Positions 57,401 through 60,957 of a stretch of DNA of 64,000 bases are shown one piece after another. The translations under genes and the position numbers were made by a program. Positions within the stretch are counted from its first letter, which is position 1; each line of letters opens with the position of its first letter. The notes beneath the pieces are model-generated. The model saw nothing but the letters and a program-made list of their open reading frames with translations, made no database searches and had not been told where the DNA came from. Origin of the DNA: Anadara kagoshimensis (Eukaryota > Mollusca > Bivalvia > Arcoida > Arcidae); NCBI GenBank assembly GCA_021292105.1, contig CM037874.1, forward strand, positions 52,930,540-52,994,539, given 5' to 3'.

Positions 57401-59019
57401 ATCGCAATCCAGAAGCAAAGTAAAAACTTTGGAACTGACAGCTGAACCGTCACGCTTCCAATCTCTTTGATGACTAAATAATCAACATTACTTTGGCGCT
57501 TGAAAACGAGTGTCTACGACTTCCTTACATAAAACGCACTACTAACAAAGACCACCACAGAAAACTATGACATCATATATTTTTGTGTGATTACAAATTG
57601 TGATAAACAATACTGGGATGATCTCGGAAGATAAAATTCAACGCGCCCGTTTAGGCCCGGGGGATCGTTCCCAGTGCGTCAAACTGACGAAAATCGCGGG
57701 AATGCCGCAATGGCGCGCTCTAGAATGAACACTGACGTTAGTTACAAATAAAAAGTTTTTACAAAAAAAAATTATGTCATCCCACGCTCTGTAAATCCTG
57801 TTTTATAAACAGGTATTTTTCCCTTTTGTGTTGCAGGGTTATTCCCCTTGAATCGTGACATCACAAGTACCCAAACCAATCACAGTCCTTTACTCCCAAG
57901 CTTATAATGGTTCACTAACAACAGACCTACTCTGTAGACATAGCTTCATTATTCGTTTATTACTGTTGAGATTGAAGGAAAATGGTTGAATATTTTTAAT
58001 ATGACAATTATGAGGACATTCTAGAAATAGATTGGACAATTACGGTGCAGCCATACATTTATGAGCCACTTAGGAAAACCACCGGTAACTCAGATTCCAG
58101 TGATTCTAGCGATAGTGAGACATCCAACAGTTCAGATGACGGGAGTAATAACATGGATCAATCTGGTCTCATGGTGTGACGAGGTGCCGATTTGGTATTT
58201 AAACACCTGTCTAATCTAGTATTTTTAAGGACCGGGTAGGTGTATTGGCAAGCATACACATATGAACACACATCTGGTCTTATGGTACGATCCAGCGTCA
58301 GTCCTGTTGAATATCAGTATTTCTAGAGACCAGTCCAAGTGTATTGGTGAGCAGACACATACTTGAAGACATCTCTGGTCTTATGGTTAAAGTAATTAAA
58401 AACCTTAACTCACCTGTTTTGAATATCAGAAGGTTATGTAAAAACTTCAGGAGGTTATCTTGAAATTTCTTCTGTAGTCTATCATCTAACTTCTCAATAG
58501 CTTTATCGCACTACAAATGTAAAACAATGTTGACAAGTACAATCTAAAAATGTCTCTTAAGAGCCAAATACACATCAAATACTGTCTATACAATATAAAC
58601 AAGCAAATTCAGTGAATTAGACTCCCCCGCCAGCAGGTTTTTTTTGTGATTTGCACTTATGTTTAAAGGGCCATAACTCTGAGGAAAATGAGCAAATCAA
58701 CTCGGGTTTAGCACATCTCCTATCGCTTTAAGTTTTGTGAAATAGTTTTGAAGAATTAGCTCAGACAAGAATTTCAGACAGATGGAAACTTGAATTTTAT
58801 ATTCCCCTCTTTCTTCGAAAGGCTGGTACTGTGGAACTACTTACAAATCTGATAGTAGATACTGGTTTATCAACTCTCCAAAATGAATGTAAGACTAAGA
58901 ACTGGAGTAATTCTGACTGCCAATGATGGTCTGTGATGGTGCTAGGTATTGTGACCAGGGTCCTAATTTCTGACACAACATCCCATAATTTACCAGGCTC
59001 ATGTGGCTCAGTTCTTGAC
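12934..59019 (-). CDS. MYBBP1A: Myb-binding protein 1A (DNA polymerase V family), 24 C-terminal exons
   Basis: MYBBP1A / yeast Pol5 proteins are nucleolar HEAT/ARM-repeat proteins involved in rRNA synthesis and processing and in transcription-factor regulation. Twenty-four exons on the minus strand join with consistent phase over 2272 bases, giving 756 residues and the stop at 12934-12936. In order they hold helical repeat segments (LVLHSFWRVDKP, AFELLTIFHMLQLFF), the TAKSVFGYLTSHVTPEALGL block, a long Asp/Glu/Ser tract, the family-typical FRKSVKNALGDAAAEEEE and DSEMFKFDEALASVFR, then RVLDLVETLI, the C-terminal helical region (EVHSQVIELIRQSLEDFIYK, LNPAFFQNLFSKYP) and a Lys/Arg-rich tail resembling a nucleolar signal. 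Vertebrate homologues are about 1300 residues, so some 450 N-terminal residues are missing here. Introns are filled with repeats. One of them (36494-53249) contains a TRIM-like gene on the other strand. All donors are GT, one of them weak (GTCATT after 22075). Confidence 0.93.
13227..13254. repeat. (AG)n microsatellite
   Basis: About 13 AG units in the last MYBBP1A intron. Confidence 0.9.
13536..13651 (-). CDS. MYBBP1A: MYBBP1A exon 23
   Basis: The exon encodes LLHDHFNTDTRRLYKKI and ends two bases into a Val codon at a GTAAGT donor, after AATTTCAG. Reading through instead gives an immediate TAA, so splicing to the basic tail is preferred. Confidence 0.87.
14278..14420 (+). repeat. Dispersed repeat R (about 140 bp)
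   Basis: CTAGCTAAACAG, then a GAGCACC-TGGCCTCACTT segment, then AAAGTTTTTACTTT-CTTTGGGATTG. Similar copies occur near 18.42, 22.57 and 54.03 kb (+) and 26.46, 27.0, 29.98 and 57.37 kb (-). It has no coding capacity. Confidence 0.75.
14437..14535 (-). CDS. MYBBP1A: MYBBP1A exon 22
   Basis: This 33-codon phase-0 exon includes FKSGLFYEILVLINKYVHLP. Flanks are TTTATCAG and GTAAAT. A dispersed repeat ends only about 17 bases past the donor. Confidence 0.88.
14560..16215 (+). mobile_element. Composite element C with internal ~145 bp satellite
   Basis: The left end is ACAAGAGGCCCAATAGGGCC with CTCACCTGGGCC; the right end is GGCCTTTGGCCAGGTGAGCT, giving short inverted ends. Inside are about seven 145-bp units (CTGTGACCTTGACCTTTG, ACATTCTAATATACATGCC), then a unique segment and a (GCAC)n tract at about 16120-16170. 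A second copy is at 38.26-39.59 kb. No transposase is visible. Confidence 0.8.
16320..16770 (+). repeat. Tandem repeat, ~165 bp units
   Basis: Three units with GTCACAATCACTTTAGCTAC, GTCTAAAGTGGACA and ATAATGTGG-TAGTGGTT. The words resemble the ends of the MITE family with AACCTGTCT termini. Confidence 0.75.
16879..16944 (-). CDS. MYBBP1A: MYBBP1A exon 21
   Basis: This 22-codon phase-0 exon encodes VNHIGEDIWSESSAALTDTV and SK, between TATACTAG and GTAAGT. Confidence 0.83.
16985..17225 (+). repeat. Direct duplication, ~120 bp
   Basis: Two adjacent copies share AAAGTTCAATAGATTT and GGTTTAATCAATGGA with few differences, in the intron just before MYBBP1A exon 21. Confidence 0.85.
17383..17735 (+). 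mobile_element. tRNA-derived SINE, family C
   Basis: GTGGCCTAATGGATAAGAGG is A-box-like and GTGAGTTCGACTTCC B-box-like. The body ends GCGACGTTAAGCAATATTCA followed by (CAA)n, an end common in molluscan SINEs. Only one copy is seen. Confidence 0.75.
17968..18012 (-). CDS. MYBBP1A: MYBBP1A exon 20
   Basis: This 15-codon phase-0 exon encodes TQACSMLSVMINRDS. Its acceptor TTTCAG directly follows an AAAT microsatellite (TTTA on the coding strand). Confidence 0.82.
18013..18058. repeat. (AAAT)n microsatellite abutting a splice acceptor
   Basis: About ten AAAT units lie directly upstream, on the minus strand, of MYBBP1A exon 20. Confidence 0.9.
18410..18780. repeat. Dispersed repeat R followed by SINE-A fragment (inverted)
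   Basis: 18410-18550 carries the R words (GAGCATCCAG, CCTCACTTCC, GATTGTGGTTTGGACATG). About 18560-18780 ends with the reverse complement of a SINE-A tRNA-like head (CCACCTCCC-type B box, then TCAACTGAGCTATCGTGGTG). Confidence 0.7.
18805..18876 (-). CDS. MYBBP1A: MYBBP1A exon 19
   Basis: This 24-codon phase-0 exon encodes VLFWPVTETLLNSLQDENVK and VYCK, between TTTTACAG and GTAAGT. Confidence 0.88.
18960..20030. other. Intron, nothing recognised
   Basis: A MYBBP1A intron segment. Open frames at 19290-19478 and 19577-19801 show no family signature. Confidence 0.4.
20340..20910. mobile_element. Foldback element with several palindromes
   Basis: 20340-20452 is a long imperfect hairpin (GACCATTTTGATATCACACC pairing with its reverse complement at the right). 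20843-20862 is the perfect 20-bp palindrome CCCCGGTCACGTGACCGGGG, and 20877-20898 a perfect 22-bp palindrome centred on CCCTAGGG. The word GATATCAGCC recurs. It sits in the intron between MYBBP1A exons 18 and 19. The element may extend left to about 20030. Confidence 0.75.
21029..21080 (-). CDS. MYBBP1A: MYBBP1A exon 18
   Basis: The exon encodes RSHRLNPAFFQNLFSKYP, corresponding to the MFLSLFSRHP segment of vertebrates. Flanks are TTCTTGTAG and GTAAGT. Confidence 0.92.
21486..21556 (-). CDS. MYBBP1A: MYBBP1A exon 17
   Basis: The exon encodes EVHSQVIELIRQSLEDFIYK and two bases of an Arg codon. It matches the C-terminal helical region of homologues. Flanks are CTTCAAAG and GTAAGT. Confidence 0.92.
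21600..21800. repeat. Short tandem copies in intron 16/17
   Basis: AGTTATAATCTTAAAAGTCA and AACACAAACATA recur two to four times with decay; the words match part of repeat R (minus orientation). Confidence 0.6.
22075..22179 (-). CDS. MYBBP1A: MYBBP1A exon 16, weak donor
   Basis: This 35-codon phase-0 exon encodes IRLLLNLEIGNVGPSPVRTR and a charged segment ending DVTEK. The donor GTCATT is weak. A better-looking GTAACG inside the exon would break phase with exon 17, so it was not chosen. Confidence 0.75.
22565..22705 (+). repeat. Dispersed repeat R
   Basis: CTAGCTAAACAGAAGGTGCT, CAGAGCACCCAGCCTCACTT, then AAGTTTTTACTTTGCTTTGG. It lies about 70 bases past the donor of MYBBP1A exon 15. Confidence 0.75.
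22775..22824 (-). CDS. MYBBP1A: MYBBP1A exon 15
   Basis: This short exon encodes APSKQVVVTVSDGCLLV. The first two bases complete an Ala codon. Flanks are ATATTTCAG and GTAAGT. Confidence 0.84.
23030..24490 (-). repeat. Minisatellite of MYBBP1A splice-donor sequence, about 26 units of 54 or 62 bp
   Basis: On the gene strand each unit reads GTAAGGTCAAAGGTCATGAT, then GAATATTAACAGTCACATCA, then GAAACTTATTATCT. The longer version has eight extra bases (ATAAAGTT). The genuine donor of exon 14 at 24490 starts the first unit, which matches the rest apart from scattered changes. Many units contain a perfect AGGTCAAAGGTCA. Confidence 0.95.
24491..24566 (-). CDS. MYBBP1A: MYBBP1A exon 14, source of a donor minisatellite
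   Basis: The exon encodes DKCLDTVKSILQMSEE and ends one base into a codon at a GTAAGGTC donor. That donor and the following ~45 intron bases are the first unit of the array at 23.03-24.49 kb. Confidence 0.9.
25067..25180 (-). CDS. MYBBP1A: MYBBP1A exon 13
   Basis: This 38-codon phase-0 exon has DLIMPLLELMVHG and NRATNLFHLLYKRAA, between TTGATAG and GTAAGG. Confidence 0.92.
25350..25585 (+). repeat. 30-bp minisatellite
   Basis: About eight copies of AGTGTCATGAATTT, TGTCAGTCAAGTTTCA. Because the unit is a multiple of three, it gives an open frame of MNFVSQVSS repeats that is not considered a gene. Confidence 0.9.
25850..26265 (+). repeat. ~148 bp tandem repeat, three copies
   Basis: Units carry TTTCTTTTGGTCAGTAACTA, GTAACTAGACTCTCCCTAG and CAGTCTGACTAATACATAAA. 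The last two copies are nearly identical, indicating recent duplication. Confidence 0.9.
26455..26620 (-). repeat. Dispersed repeat R (inverted)
   Basis: AATCACAATCCCAAAGCAAA, GTAAAAACTTTGGAAC, GAACTTCCACTAGGG. It ends within a few bases of the donor of MYBBP1A exon 12. Confidence 0.75.
26624..26681 (-). CDS. MYBBP1A: MYBBP1A exon 12
   Basis: The exon encodes RVLDLVETLIKGHATPDLAL; its first base completes the split Arg codon. Flanks are AAAACAG and GTAGGT. Confidence 0.93.
26985..27140 (-). repeat. Dispersed repeat R (inverted)
   Basis: AATCACAATCGCAAAGCAAA, then GGGCTTCCACCAGAG, then GTTTAGCTAGC. Same family as 26455-26620. Confidence 0.75.
27340..27491 (-). CDS. MYBBP1A: MYBBP1A exon 11
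   Basis: The exon encodes DSEMFKFDEALASVFR and then a Lys-rich helix ending QIVAFKL, plus two bases of an Arg codon. This is the conserved block after the acidic tract. Flanks are GTATTTCAG and GTAAGG. Confidence 0.95.
27527..27735 (+). mobile_element. tRNA-derived SINE, family A
   Basis: ACTATGGTAGCTCAGTTGGT (A box region), GTGTTTGAACCTCAG (B box), GACTAGAAAATAG, and a tail ACTCAATCAATCAATT. Confidence 0.8.
27893..28175 (-). mobile_element. tRNA-derived SINE, family A (inverted)
   Basis: Reverse orientation: CAACTGAGCTACTATAG at the right end is the tRNA-like head; the body includes CACCAGCTATAGGTAAAGGG and GACCTTTGCAAAG. Confidence 0.75.
28362..28609 (-). CDS. MYBBP1A: MYBBP1A exon 10, acidic domain
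   Basis: This is the longest exon found, with 82 codons after a split Asp. It is mostly Asp, Glu and Ser, then has FRKSVKNALGDAAAEEEE, a family hallmark. Flanks are ATATTTAG and GTATTT. Confidence 0.95.
28954..29011 (-). CDS. MYBBP1A: MYBBP1A exon 9, acidic linker
   Basis: The exon encodes VFKTEKSDDADDEGQLSFE between TTTGTAG and GTAAAT. It begins the acidic linker and ends in phase 1. Confidence 0.87.
29567..29709 (-). CDS. MYBBP1A: MYBBP1A exon 8
   Basis: The exon encodes EPEWIAVITELLLSMMSQGS and then AKSVFGYLTSHVTPEALGL, one of the most conserved blocks of the family. Flanks are ATTATTTAG and GTGAGT. Confidence 0.94.
29975..30150 (-). repeat. Dispersed repeat R (inverted)
   Basis: GCTAAACAAACAAACA, AAATCACTAAAAAGCAAAGT, GAACTTCCATGAGAG. 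A decayed family member. Confidence 0.6.
30460..31110 (+). repeat. Minisatellite (GTGTGGCAATTAATGAAGGT)
   Basis: Six to seven decayed units of about 80-90 bp alternate GTGTGGCAATTAATGAAGG with TAGTGTGGCAATAAAGCAAG and GGCAATTATAGGACTTA, a higher-order pair of related half-units. Confidence 0.85.
31365..32640. mobile_element. TTAA-flanked non-autonomous DNA transposon, 1.28 kb
   Basis: The ends are TTAA-GGTAGTTCCATAC and GTATGGAACTACC-TTAA, perfect inverted repeats with a TTAA target-site duplication as in piggyBac-type insertion. With one more matching base on each side the inverted match is 18 bp. No transposase frame is visible; the 60-residue open frame at 32104-32286 is not recognised. 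It lies in the intron between MYBBP1A exons 7 and 8. Confidence 0.85.
32714..32792 (-). CDS. MYBBP1A: MYBBP1A exon 7
   Basis: The exon encodes DIQICYLKAFPIATKGRKSK and then an acidic SQEED, matching the DIQTC segment of vertebrate homologues. Flanks are TTTTTCAG and GTAAGG. It ends in phase 1. Confidence 0.88.
33624..33853. mobile_element. MITE family 2 (AACATTGACCTGTC ends)
   Basis: The left end AAACAACATTGACCTGTCTG is mirrored by GACAGGTCAATGTTGTTTG at the right, with inverted similarity continuing through GACCTTT and AATATTCAT. Length is about 230 bp. Copies lie at 51137-51356 and 51425-51657. Confidence 0.8.
34008..34305. repeat. TG/AG microsatellites in short tandem units next to a MYBBP1A donor
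   Basis: (TG)n(AG)n at 34015-34077, AG runs at 34157-34170 and 34258-34302. Between them are two copies of TTCCTCCATGTGGAGAGTT. On the gene strand the units read GGTAAATCTC(TC)n and one contains CTCATATTTAAC, the same junction as in the CDIPT array. Confidence 0.85.
34315..34440 (-). CDS. MYBBP1A: MYBBP1A exon 6
   Basis: This 42-codon phase-0 exon lies between TTTTTTCAG and GTAGTG and includes LCRAFELLTIFHMLQLFFDA. A CT microsatellite array begins about a dozen bases past the donor. Confidence 0.88.
35325..35600 (+). repeat. Dispersed repeat, copy at 54.33-54.62 kb
   Basis: Shares CTGTCTCTTGAGAGCCAAAT, CTTTCTGATATGACCTTGGT and CCCGGACACAATTTTACAC with 54335-54600; followed by an ACAGACAG tract. 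Confidence 0.85.
35690..36420 (+). repeat. ~110 bp tandem repeat, about six units
   Basis: Units with AGTGCTCCATTCATGTGTGG, GATGTTGGCATTCACAC, TTCTAGTGTAGTATACAT and TATGGGGACCTCACTA. The array begins about 20 bases past the donor of MYBBP1A exon 5. Confidence 0.9.
36440..36493 (-). CDS. MYBBP1A: MYBBP1A exon 5
   Basis: This 18-codon phase-0 exon reads VLESWNTTSELVNDIHSK, between ATTTTTAG and GTAAGT. It matches the AWDRML-type segment of vertebrate homologues. Confidence 0.85.
36535..37205. mobile_element. MITE family 1 member with internal 58-bp tandem repeat
   Basis: The left end TACAGTAATACCTGTATATA and right end GGTCTTTATGGACAGGTGAT are inverted relatives of the family 1 ends. Inside are about seven units of CCATACATAAAGACCGCATA with TTTAGTAATTTTTATAATAC, then copies of GACAGGTGGTCTTTAAATGG. 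The open frame at 36681-36962 is the tandem repeat. Confidence 0.7.
37325..37880 (+). repeat. Direct duplication, ~370 bp
   Basis: AATTATC-ACATGGAATT, GTCAAAACATTGCAGACACA and CACATGTTCCTGTT recur in the same order at about 37330-37510 and 37700-37870. Confidence 0.8.
38255..39590 (+). mobile_element. Composite element C, second copy
   Basis: The left end is ACAAGAGGCCCATGGGCC, followed by about five 145-bp units (GCATCTGTGACCTTGACCTT). It then has the unique segment with AACGCAAAAACGCGTAACCC, a CACGCACACACGC tract at about 39484-39545, and the right end CATAAGCTCACATGACCTTT, GGTCAGGTGAGCT. Confidence 0.8.
39590..40400 (+). repeat. ~75 bp minisatellite
   Basis: About ten decayed units with AACCACATCCCTGGATATCA, TGTTTATATCTAGT and CTGTCTAAAGTCA. 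Confidence 0.9.
40830..42900 (+). repeat. Long 23-bp minisatellite
   Basis: Roughly 85-90 units of ACACAATACAATCACCTAAT, GAG over 2 kb, with variants (CTCATGAG, AATTAGAC, AAGGACAC) grouped in blocks, showing higher-order duplication. No spacers as in CRISPR. Located in the 17 kb MYBBP1A intron upstream of the TRIM-like gene. Confidence 0.95.
42901..44560. other. Upstream region of TRIM-like gene, nothing definite
   Basis: AT-rich with a C9 run and GGGGGG near 43306-43328. The frames at 43918-44229 and 44168-44401 are open but show no recognisable domain. The promoter and leader of the nested gene probably lie here. Confidence 0.35.
44635..44661 (+). promoter_or_regulatory. Start context of TRIM-like gene
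   Basis: GTAAGT at 44635-44640 lies just upstream of TTACCATGGC. The ATG at 44656 has an excellent Kozak match, which decides the start. The GTAAGT could be a donor of an alternative leader exon. Confidence 0.4.
44656..46388 (+). pseudogene. TRIM-like B-box / coiled-coil / NHL-like gene with one-base frameshift, nested in a MYBBP1A intron
   Basis: Two overlapping frames form one protein of about 577 residues if a single base is missing. The start ATG is in a strong ACCATGG context. Residues 17-45 are a B-box1-like zinc finger (C-x2-C, C-x2-C, C-x2-C, then H), and about 74-108 a B-box2 (CPDH ... CIEC ... CLDC ... HKGH). About 115-240 is a charged coiled coil. The second frame, from about 45411, holds a linker and a C-terminal beta-propeller-like region with repeats such as ICDQSGRILVADTNNSTIHL and AMDDRGRIWVGCDNGEVF. 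There is no RING, as in many bivalve TRIM2/3/56-like paralogues, so E3 ligase activity is not implied. The frame breaks at a C5 run (45406-45410); a C6 would keep it open. It has no introns in the coding part. Either a recent pseudogene or a sequencing error fits; the rest of both frames is intact. Confidence 0.85.
46393..46585 (+). repeat. Tandem duplication in 3' flank of TRIM-like gene
   Basis: About 93 bases starting GTGACATCATACAGTACATC occur twice (46393-46485 and 46494-46585), starting a few bases after the stop codon. Confidence 0.8.
46590..47090. other. Intron, nothing recognised
   Basis: Sequence between the nested gene and a dispersed repeat; no coding or repeat signal seen. Confidence 0.4.
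47100..47560 (+). repeat. Dispersed repeat with large palindrome
   Basis: 47220-47560 is the inverted partner of 8660-9000. At 47137-47245, GTATGTACAACCCTCCGTAT pairs with ATACGAAGGGTTGTACATAC around a short loop, so the full element has a hairpin that the 8.7 kb copy lacks. Confidence 0.8.
47750..48346 (+). other. Open frame of 198 codons over a 66-bp tandem repeat
   Basis: The frame contains about 3.5 units of GNGKVDNLVRQGWMYT-ARPYRH (22 residues, 66 bp). Two other frames over the same repeat are open as well, which argues for a minisatellite whose length happens to be a multiple of three. The upstream 100 residues have no known domain. I cannot assign a function, and coding status is doubtful. 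Confidence 0.4.
48464..48725 (+). repeat. (CT)n microsatellites
   Basis: CT runs at 48464-48488 and 48698-48723. Confidence 0.85.
48940..49300. repeat. Divergent ~140 bp repeats
   Basis: Two or three decayed copies of a segment containing AACTTCTGA-CAA and AGCTTTGGA-ATT, also seen near 26.94 kb. Confidence 0.5.
49610..50778. mobile_element. PIF/Harbinger-like non-autonomous transposon
   Basis: The ends are perfect 21-bp inverted repeats starting AGCCTGTCTCACACAGAACA. They are flanked by TAA (49607-49609 and 50779-50781), the 3-bp TWA-type duplication of PIF/Harbinger. The subterminal regions are full of short ACACGG / TACGGT / ACGATT words in both orientations. Length is 1169 bp. A partial transposase frame lies inside. 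Confidence 0.9.
50068..50331 (+). pseudogene. Harbinger transposase N-terminal remnant
   Basis: The 87-residue frame has an Arg-rich stretch, then W-x-R-x-W-x3-R, then FGQNDTLLQELNREDPRCNK and NFLRVDADL. The order of an Arg-rich segment, a FG-x3-LL-EL motif and a NFLR motif is the usual N-terminus of HARBI1-type nucleases. The DDE catalytic domain is absent: the frame stops soon after NFLR and nothing similar follows. The protein cannot be an active nuclease. Confidence 0.7.
50801..51116. mobile_element. MITE family 1 member (~316 bp)
   Basis: The left end TACCGTCAAACCTGGTTAAA and right end TCTTTAAAGACAGGGTTGAC, TGTA are inverted relatives of the family. Confidence 0.7.
51137..51356. mobile_element. 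MITE family 2 member
   Basis: AAACAATATTGACCTGTCCG at the left and GGACAGGTCAATGTTGTCTG at the right. Confidence 0.75.
51425..51657. mobile_element. MITE family 2 member, decayed right end
   Basis: The left end AAACAACATTGACCTGTCTG is intact; the right end (GCGGACAAATCAATCTTGTT) has several changes. It lies 70 bases from the previous copy. Confidence 0.7.
51868..52080 (+). mobile_element. Composite element C, 3' fragment
   Basis: Matches the right part of 39330-39570: TTTTGCACCCCTAGGTCACC, CAAATCTGAATTGCACCA, and ATGCCATAAGCTCACA. Confidence 0.8.
52120..53180 (+). repeat. 22-bp minisatellite
   Basis: About 45-48 units of TGAGACTACATCCTGTAGGT, AA/CA, with higher-order blocks repeated (for example about 52760-52920 and 52920-53080). 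It ends about 70 bases before MYBBP1A exon 4. Confidence 0.95.
53250..53303 (-). CDS. MYBBP1A: MYBBP1A exon 4
   Basis: This 18-codon phase-0 exon reads TLLEHREEIVPVPKISKE, between CATTCTAG and GTAAGA. The next intron is about 16.8 kb and contains the nested TRIM-like gene. Confidence 0.82.
54030..54250 (+). repeat. Dispersed repeat R
   Basis: GCTAAACAGGAGGTGCTTAC, then TTTTTACTTTGCTTT, with a partial internal duplication of the last part. Confidence 0.7.
54335..54620 (+). repeat. Dispersed repeat, copy of 35.33-35.60 kb
   Basis: CTGTCTCTTGAGAGCCAAAT and TTGACCTTTCTGATATGACC, with an internal duplication of GGTTCAAGGTCATGACAAAC. Confidence 0.85.
54663..54730 (-). CDS. MYBBP1A: MYBBP1A exon 3
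   Basis: The exon follows a T-rich tract and TTTCAG and ends before GTTAGT. It encodes KVSSLNAYIDTVHSLVHYIK; the first two bases complete a Glu codon from the previous exon. Confidence 0.85.
54865..55733. mobile_element. MITE family 1 member (~870 bp)
   Basis: TACAGTATAACCTGTGTATA at the left is mirrored by TATAGCAGGTTATACTGTA at the right. Inner copies of GACAGGTGG-CT(T/A)TATA flank both ends. There is no coding capacity. It lies in the intron between MYBBP1A exons 2 and 3. Confidence 0.8.
55856..56655. mobile_element. TIR element of 800 bp containing the 2.0 kb repeat
   Basis: The ends TCAGGGATCGA and TCGATCCCTGA are inverted. Inside each end are TTTTAGCGAGT-type words. The core 56040-56545 is the inverted copy of 2035-2610. 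Confidence 0.7.
56900..57960. other. Intron with one repeat R fragment
   Basis: 57365-57440 carries the R words (ATACAAACATACTAATCC, CAAAGTAAAAACTTTGGAAC) inverted. A GC-rich patch is at about 57640-57725. Nothing else recognised. Confidence 0.5.
58000..58179 (+). pseudogene. Coding-like fragment with PYIYEP motif and Ser/Asp tract
   Basis: The open frame of 59 codons reads TVQPYIYEPLRK and then a Ser/Asp tract (SDSSDSSDSETSNSSDDG). An ATG lies in the same frame at 57982, but a TAA at 57997 separates them. A (Q/R)PY-(M/I)-(F/Y)-EP motif followed by a Ser/Asp/Glu tract starts many invertebrate proteins with a P2X7-C-terminus-like zinc domain; that domain is not seen here. This is a tentative resemblance, and the piece is probably a dead 5' exon or transposed fragment. 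Confidence 0.35.
58160..58390 (+). repeat. ~115 bp tandem duplication
   Basis: TCTGGTCTCATGG/TCTGGTCTTATGG and GTGTATTGG-AAGCA recur, ending just after (gene strand) the donor of MYBBP1A exon 2. Confidence 0.7.
58414..58510 (-). CDS. MYBBP1A: MYBBP1A exon 2
   Basis: The exon lies between TTTGTAG and GTGAGT. It encodes DDRLQKKFQDNLLKFLHNLL, an amphipathic helix pair, and ends one base into a codon. Confidence 0.87.
58845..59019 (-). CDS. MYBBP1A: MYBBP1A exon 1 of 24 in window
   Basis: The exon is flanked on the minus strand by TTTTAG and GTAAGT. It has one leading base and 58 codons, including LLQFLVLHSFWRVDKP. This aligns with the middle of vertebrate MYBBP1A, so more exons must lie upstream. 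Confidence 0.88.
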
Positions 59020-59109
59020 CTAAAAGGAATAACAGAAAACTAGAGAAACAATGGCTCACAATGATAAACAATTATGAACAAATAACTGAAAGAAGGCTTA
59101 CATTAATTG

Positions 59110-59530
59110 AATGATCAATTGATTGAATGATCGATTGATTGACTGACTGACTGATCGATCGGATAGGATTGACCGACTGGTTGATTGATTGATTGATTGA
59201 TTGAATGGGATTTTTATCATCTTTGTCAAGAGTATTTCACTTATAACTGAATGTCACCAGCTATATAGGTGAAATGACAGAACTTTTGACCTTTGCCAAT
59301 GTGTAAGGAGGGTTATTTATTGTGTCACTCCTATTGTGACATAGAGCTCTGCCTTCAAGGTCTTTCCCAAATAACCTGAGATTTTTATTTGCTGAATGGC
59401 AAGTCTGGCATACATGTAAGAACAGTCACTATCTTTTTTCAAGACTTGGTAAGACCTGACCTGGCTTTAAACCTCAAACTCCCACATATGAATCAAGCAC
59501 TTTAATACCTAAACAACAGTAGTGATGGAA
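59110..59530 (-). mobile_element. tRNA-derived SINE, family A (inverted) with long GATT tail
   Basis: The tail (GATT)n/(GACT)n spans about 59115-59210 in reverse. The body has CACCAGCTATATAGGTGAAA and GACCTTTGCCAA, and the head CTCCCACATATGAATCAAGC lies at the right. Confidence 0.8.
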
Positions 59531-59689
59531 AGTATCAATCAATTTTCTTTTGTCCATATCTAAATTGATATTTCTTGGATGATGAAGGAAACCAGAGTGC
59601 CAAGAGAAAAATTTCTACTTTCAATGAGCAATAATCAATTTATAGTAATGGTGACCTTTGACCTCCATTTTCAATAGGCTTCATCCTTA

Positions 59690-59731
59690 CTGTATTTAAC
59701 ACACTTCACACCATGACCCACGTGTAAGATT

Positions 59732-59797
<66 letters not shown>

Positions 59798-59833
59798 TTA
59801 GCACATTTCACACCAGGACCCATCTGTAAGATT

Positions 59834-59914
<81 letters not shown>

Positions 59915-60079
59915 ATATTTAACACACTTCACACCAGGACCCATGTGTAAGATTTACTTCTCTCTCTCTCATATTTAACACACTTCACACCAGAACCCAT
60001 GCGTAAGATTTACAATTATGTACTTGTCTCTCTATCTCATATTTAACACACTTCACACCAGTACCCATGTGTAAGATTT

Positions 60080-60136
<57 letters not shown>

Positions 60137-60173
60137 TTAGCACATTTCACACCAGGACCCATCTGTAAGATTT

Positions 60174-60241
<68 letters not shown>

Positions 60242-60395
60242 ATATTTAACACACTTCACACCAGGACCCATGTGTAAGATTTACTTCTCTCTCTCTCATA
60301 TTTAACACACTTCACACCAGGACCCATGTGTAAGATTTACTTCTCTCTCTATCTCATATTTAACACACTTCACACCAGGACCCATGTGAAAGATT

Positions 60396-60437
<42 letters not shown>

Positions 60438-60478
60438 ATATTTAACATACGTCACACCGGGACCCATGTGTAAGATTT

Positions 60479-60546
<68 letters not shown>

Positions 60547-60600
60547 ACATTCAACACATTTCACACCAGGACCCAAATGTAAGATTTACTTACTACTACT
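59690..60600 (+). repeat. Second copy of the CDIPT donor / CT array, about 11 units
   Basis: The same unit as 6476-8095 (CACACCAGGACCCATGT, GTAAGATTTAC, (CT)n), with longer CT runs up to about 70 bases. Its first unit is diverged (ACCATGACCCACGTGTAAG). The upstream part of the exon (ANELFYC) is not present. Confidence 0.95.
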
Positions 60601-60618
60601 CTCTTTTTACTCCTAAAT

Positions 60619-60957
60619 GACCACTATGGTAGCTTAGTTAGTAGGGTTCTTGCTTCATATATGAGAGGTCTTTGGGTTCGAACACTGGCCTGATTCTGAC
60701 CAAGTCTTGTGGTAACTGTTCTTTGGCCAAGAACTTGGCATTTAGAAATGAAAGTTATGGGGTCCTTTAGAAGAGACCTTATGAACTGATGTCTATTTCA
60801 TGGCAGGCGTGGCACGTTGAAGAAATCTCCATTCACATTGCTCTGAGCCCTTGCAAAGGTAAAAATTTTGCCATTTCACCTATAGCTTGATATAAGTGAC
60901 ATATTCTTGACTGAGATCTAAAAACCCTATTCAATCAATCGATCAATCAATCAATCT
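60619..60957 (+). mobile_element. tRNA-derived SINE, family A, at position homologous to 8.1 kb
   Basis: ACCACTATGGTAGCTTAG and GGTTCGAACACTGG head, body as in the family, tail (AATC)n to 60955. Both this and the 8098 copy follow the array directly, so the insertion predates the duplication. Confidence 0.8.

Noticed and set aside
8098..60957. Real tRNA genes at the A-box/B-box sequences
   Set aside because: The heads do not fold into complete cloverleafs, have long common bodies and tetranucleotide tails, and occur in many copies: SINEs.
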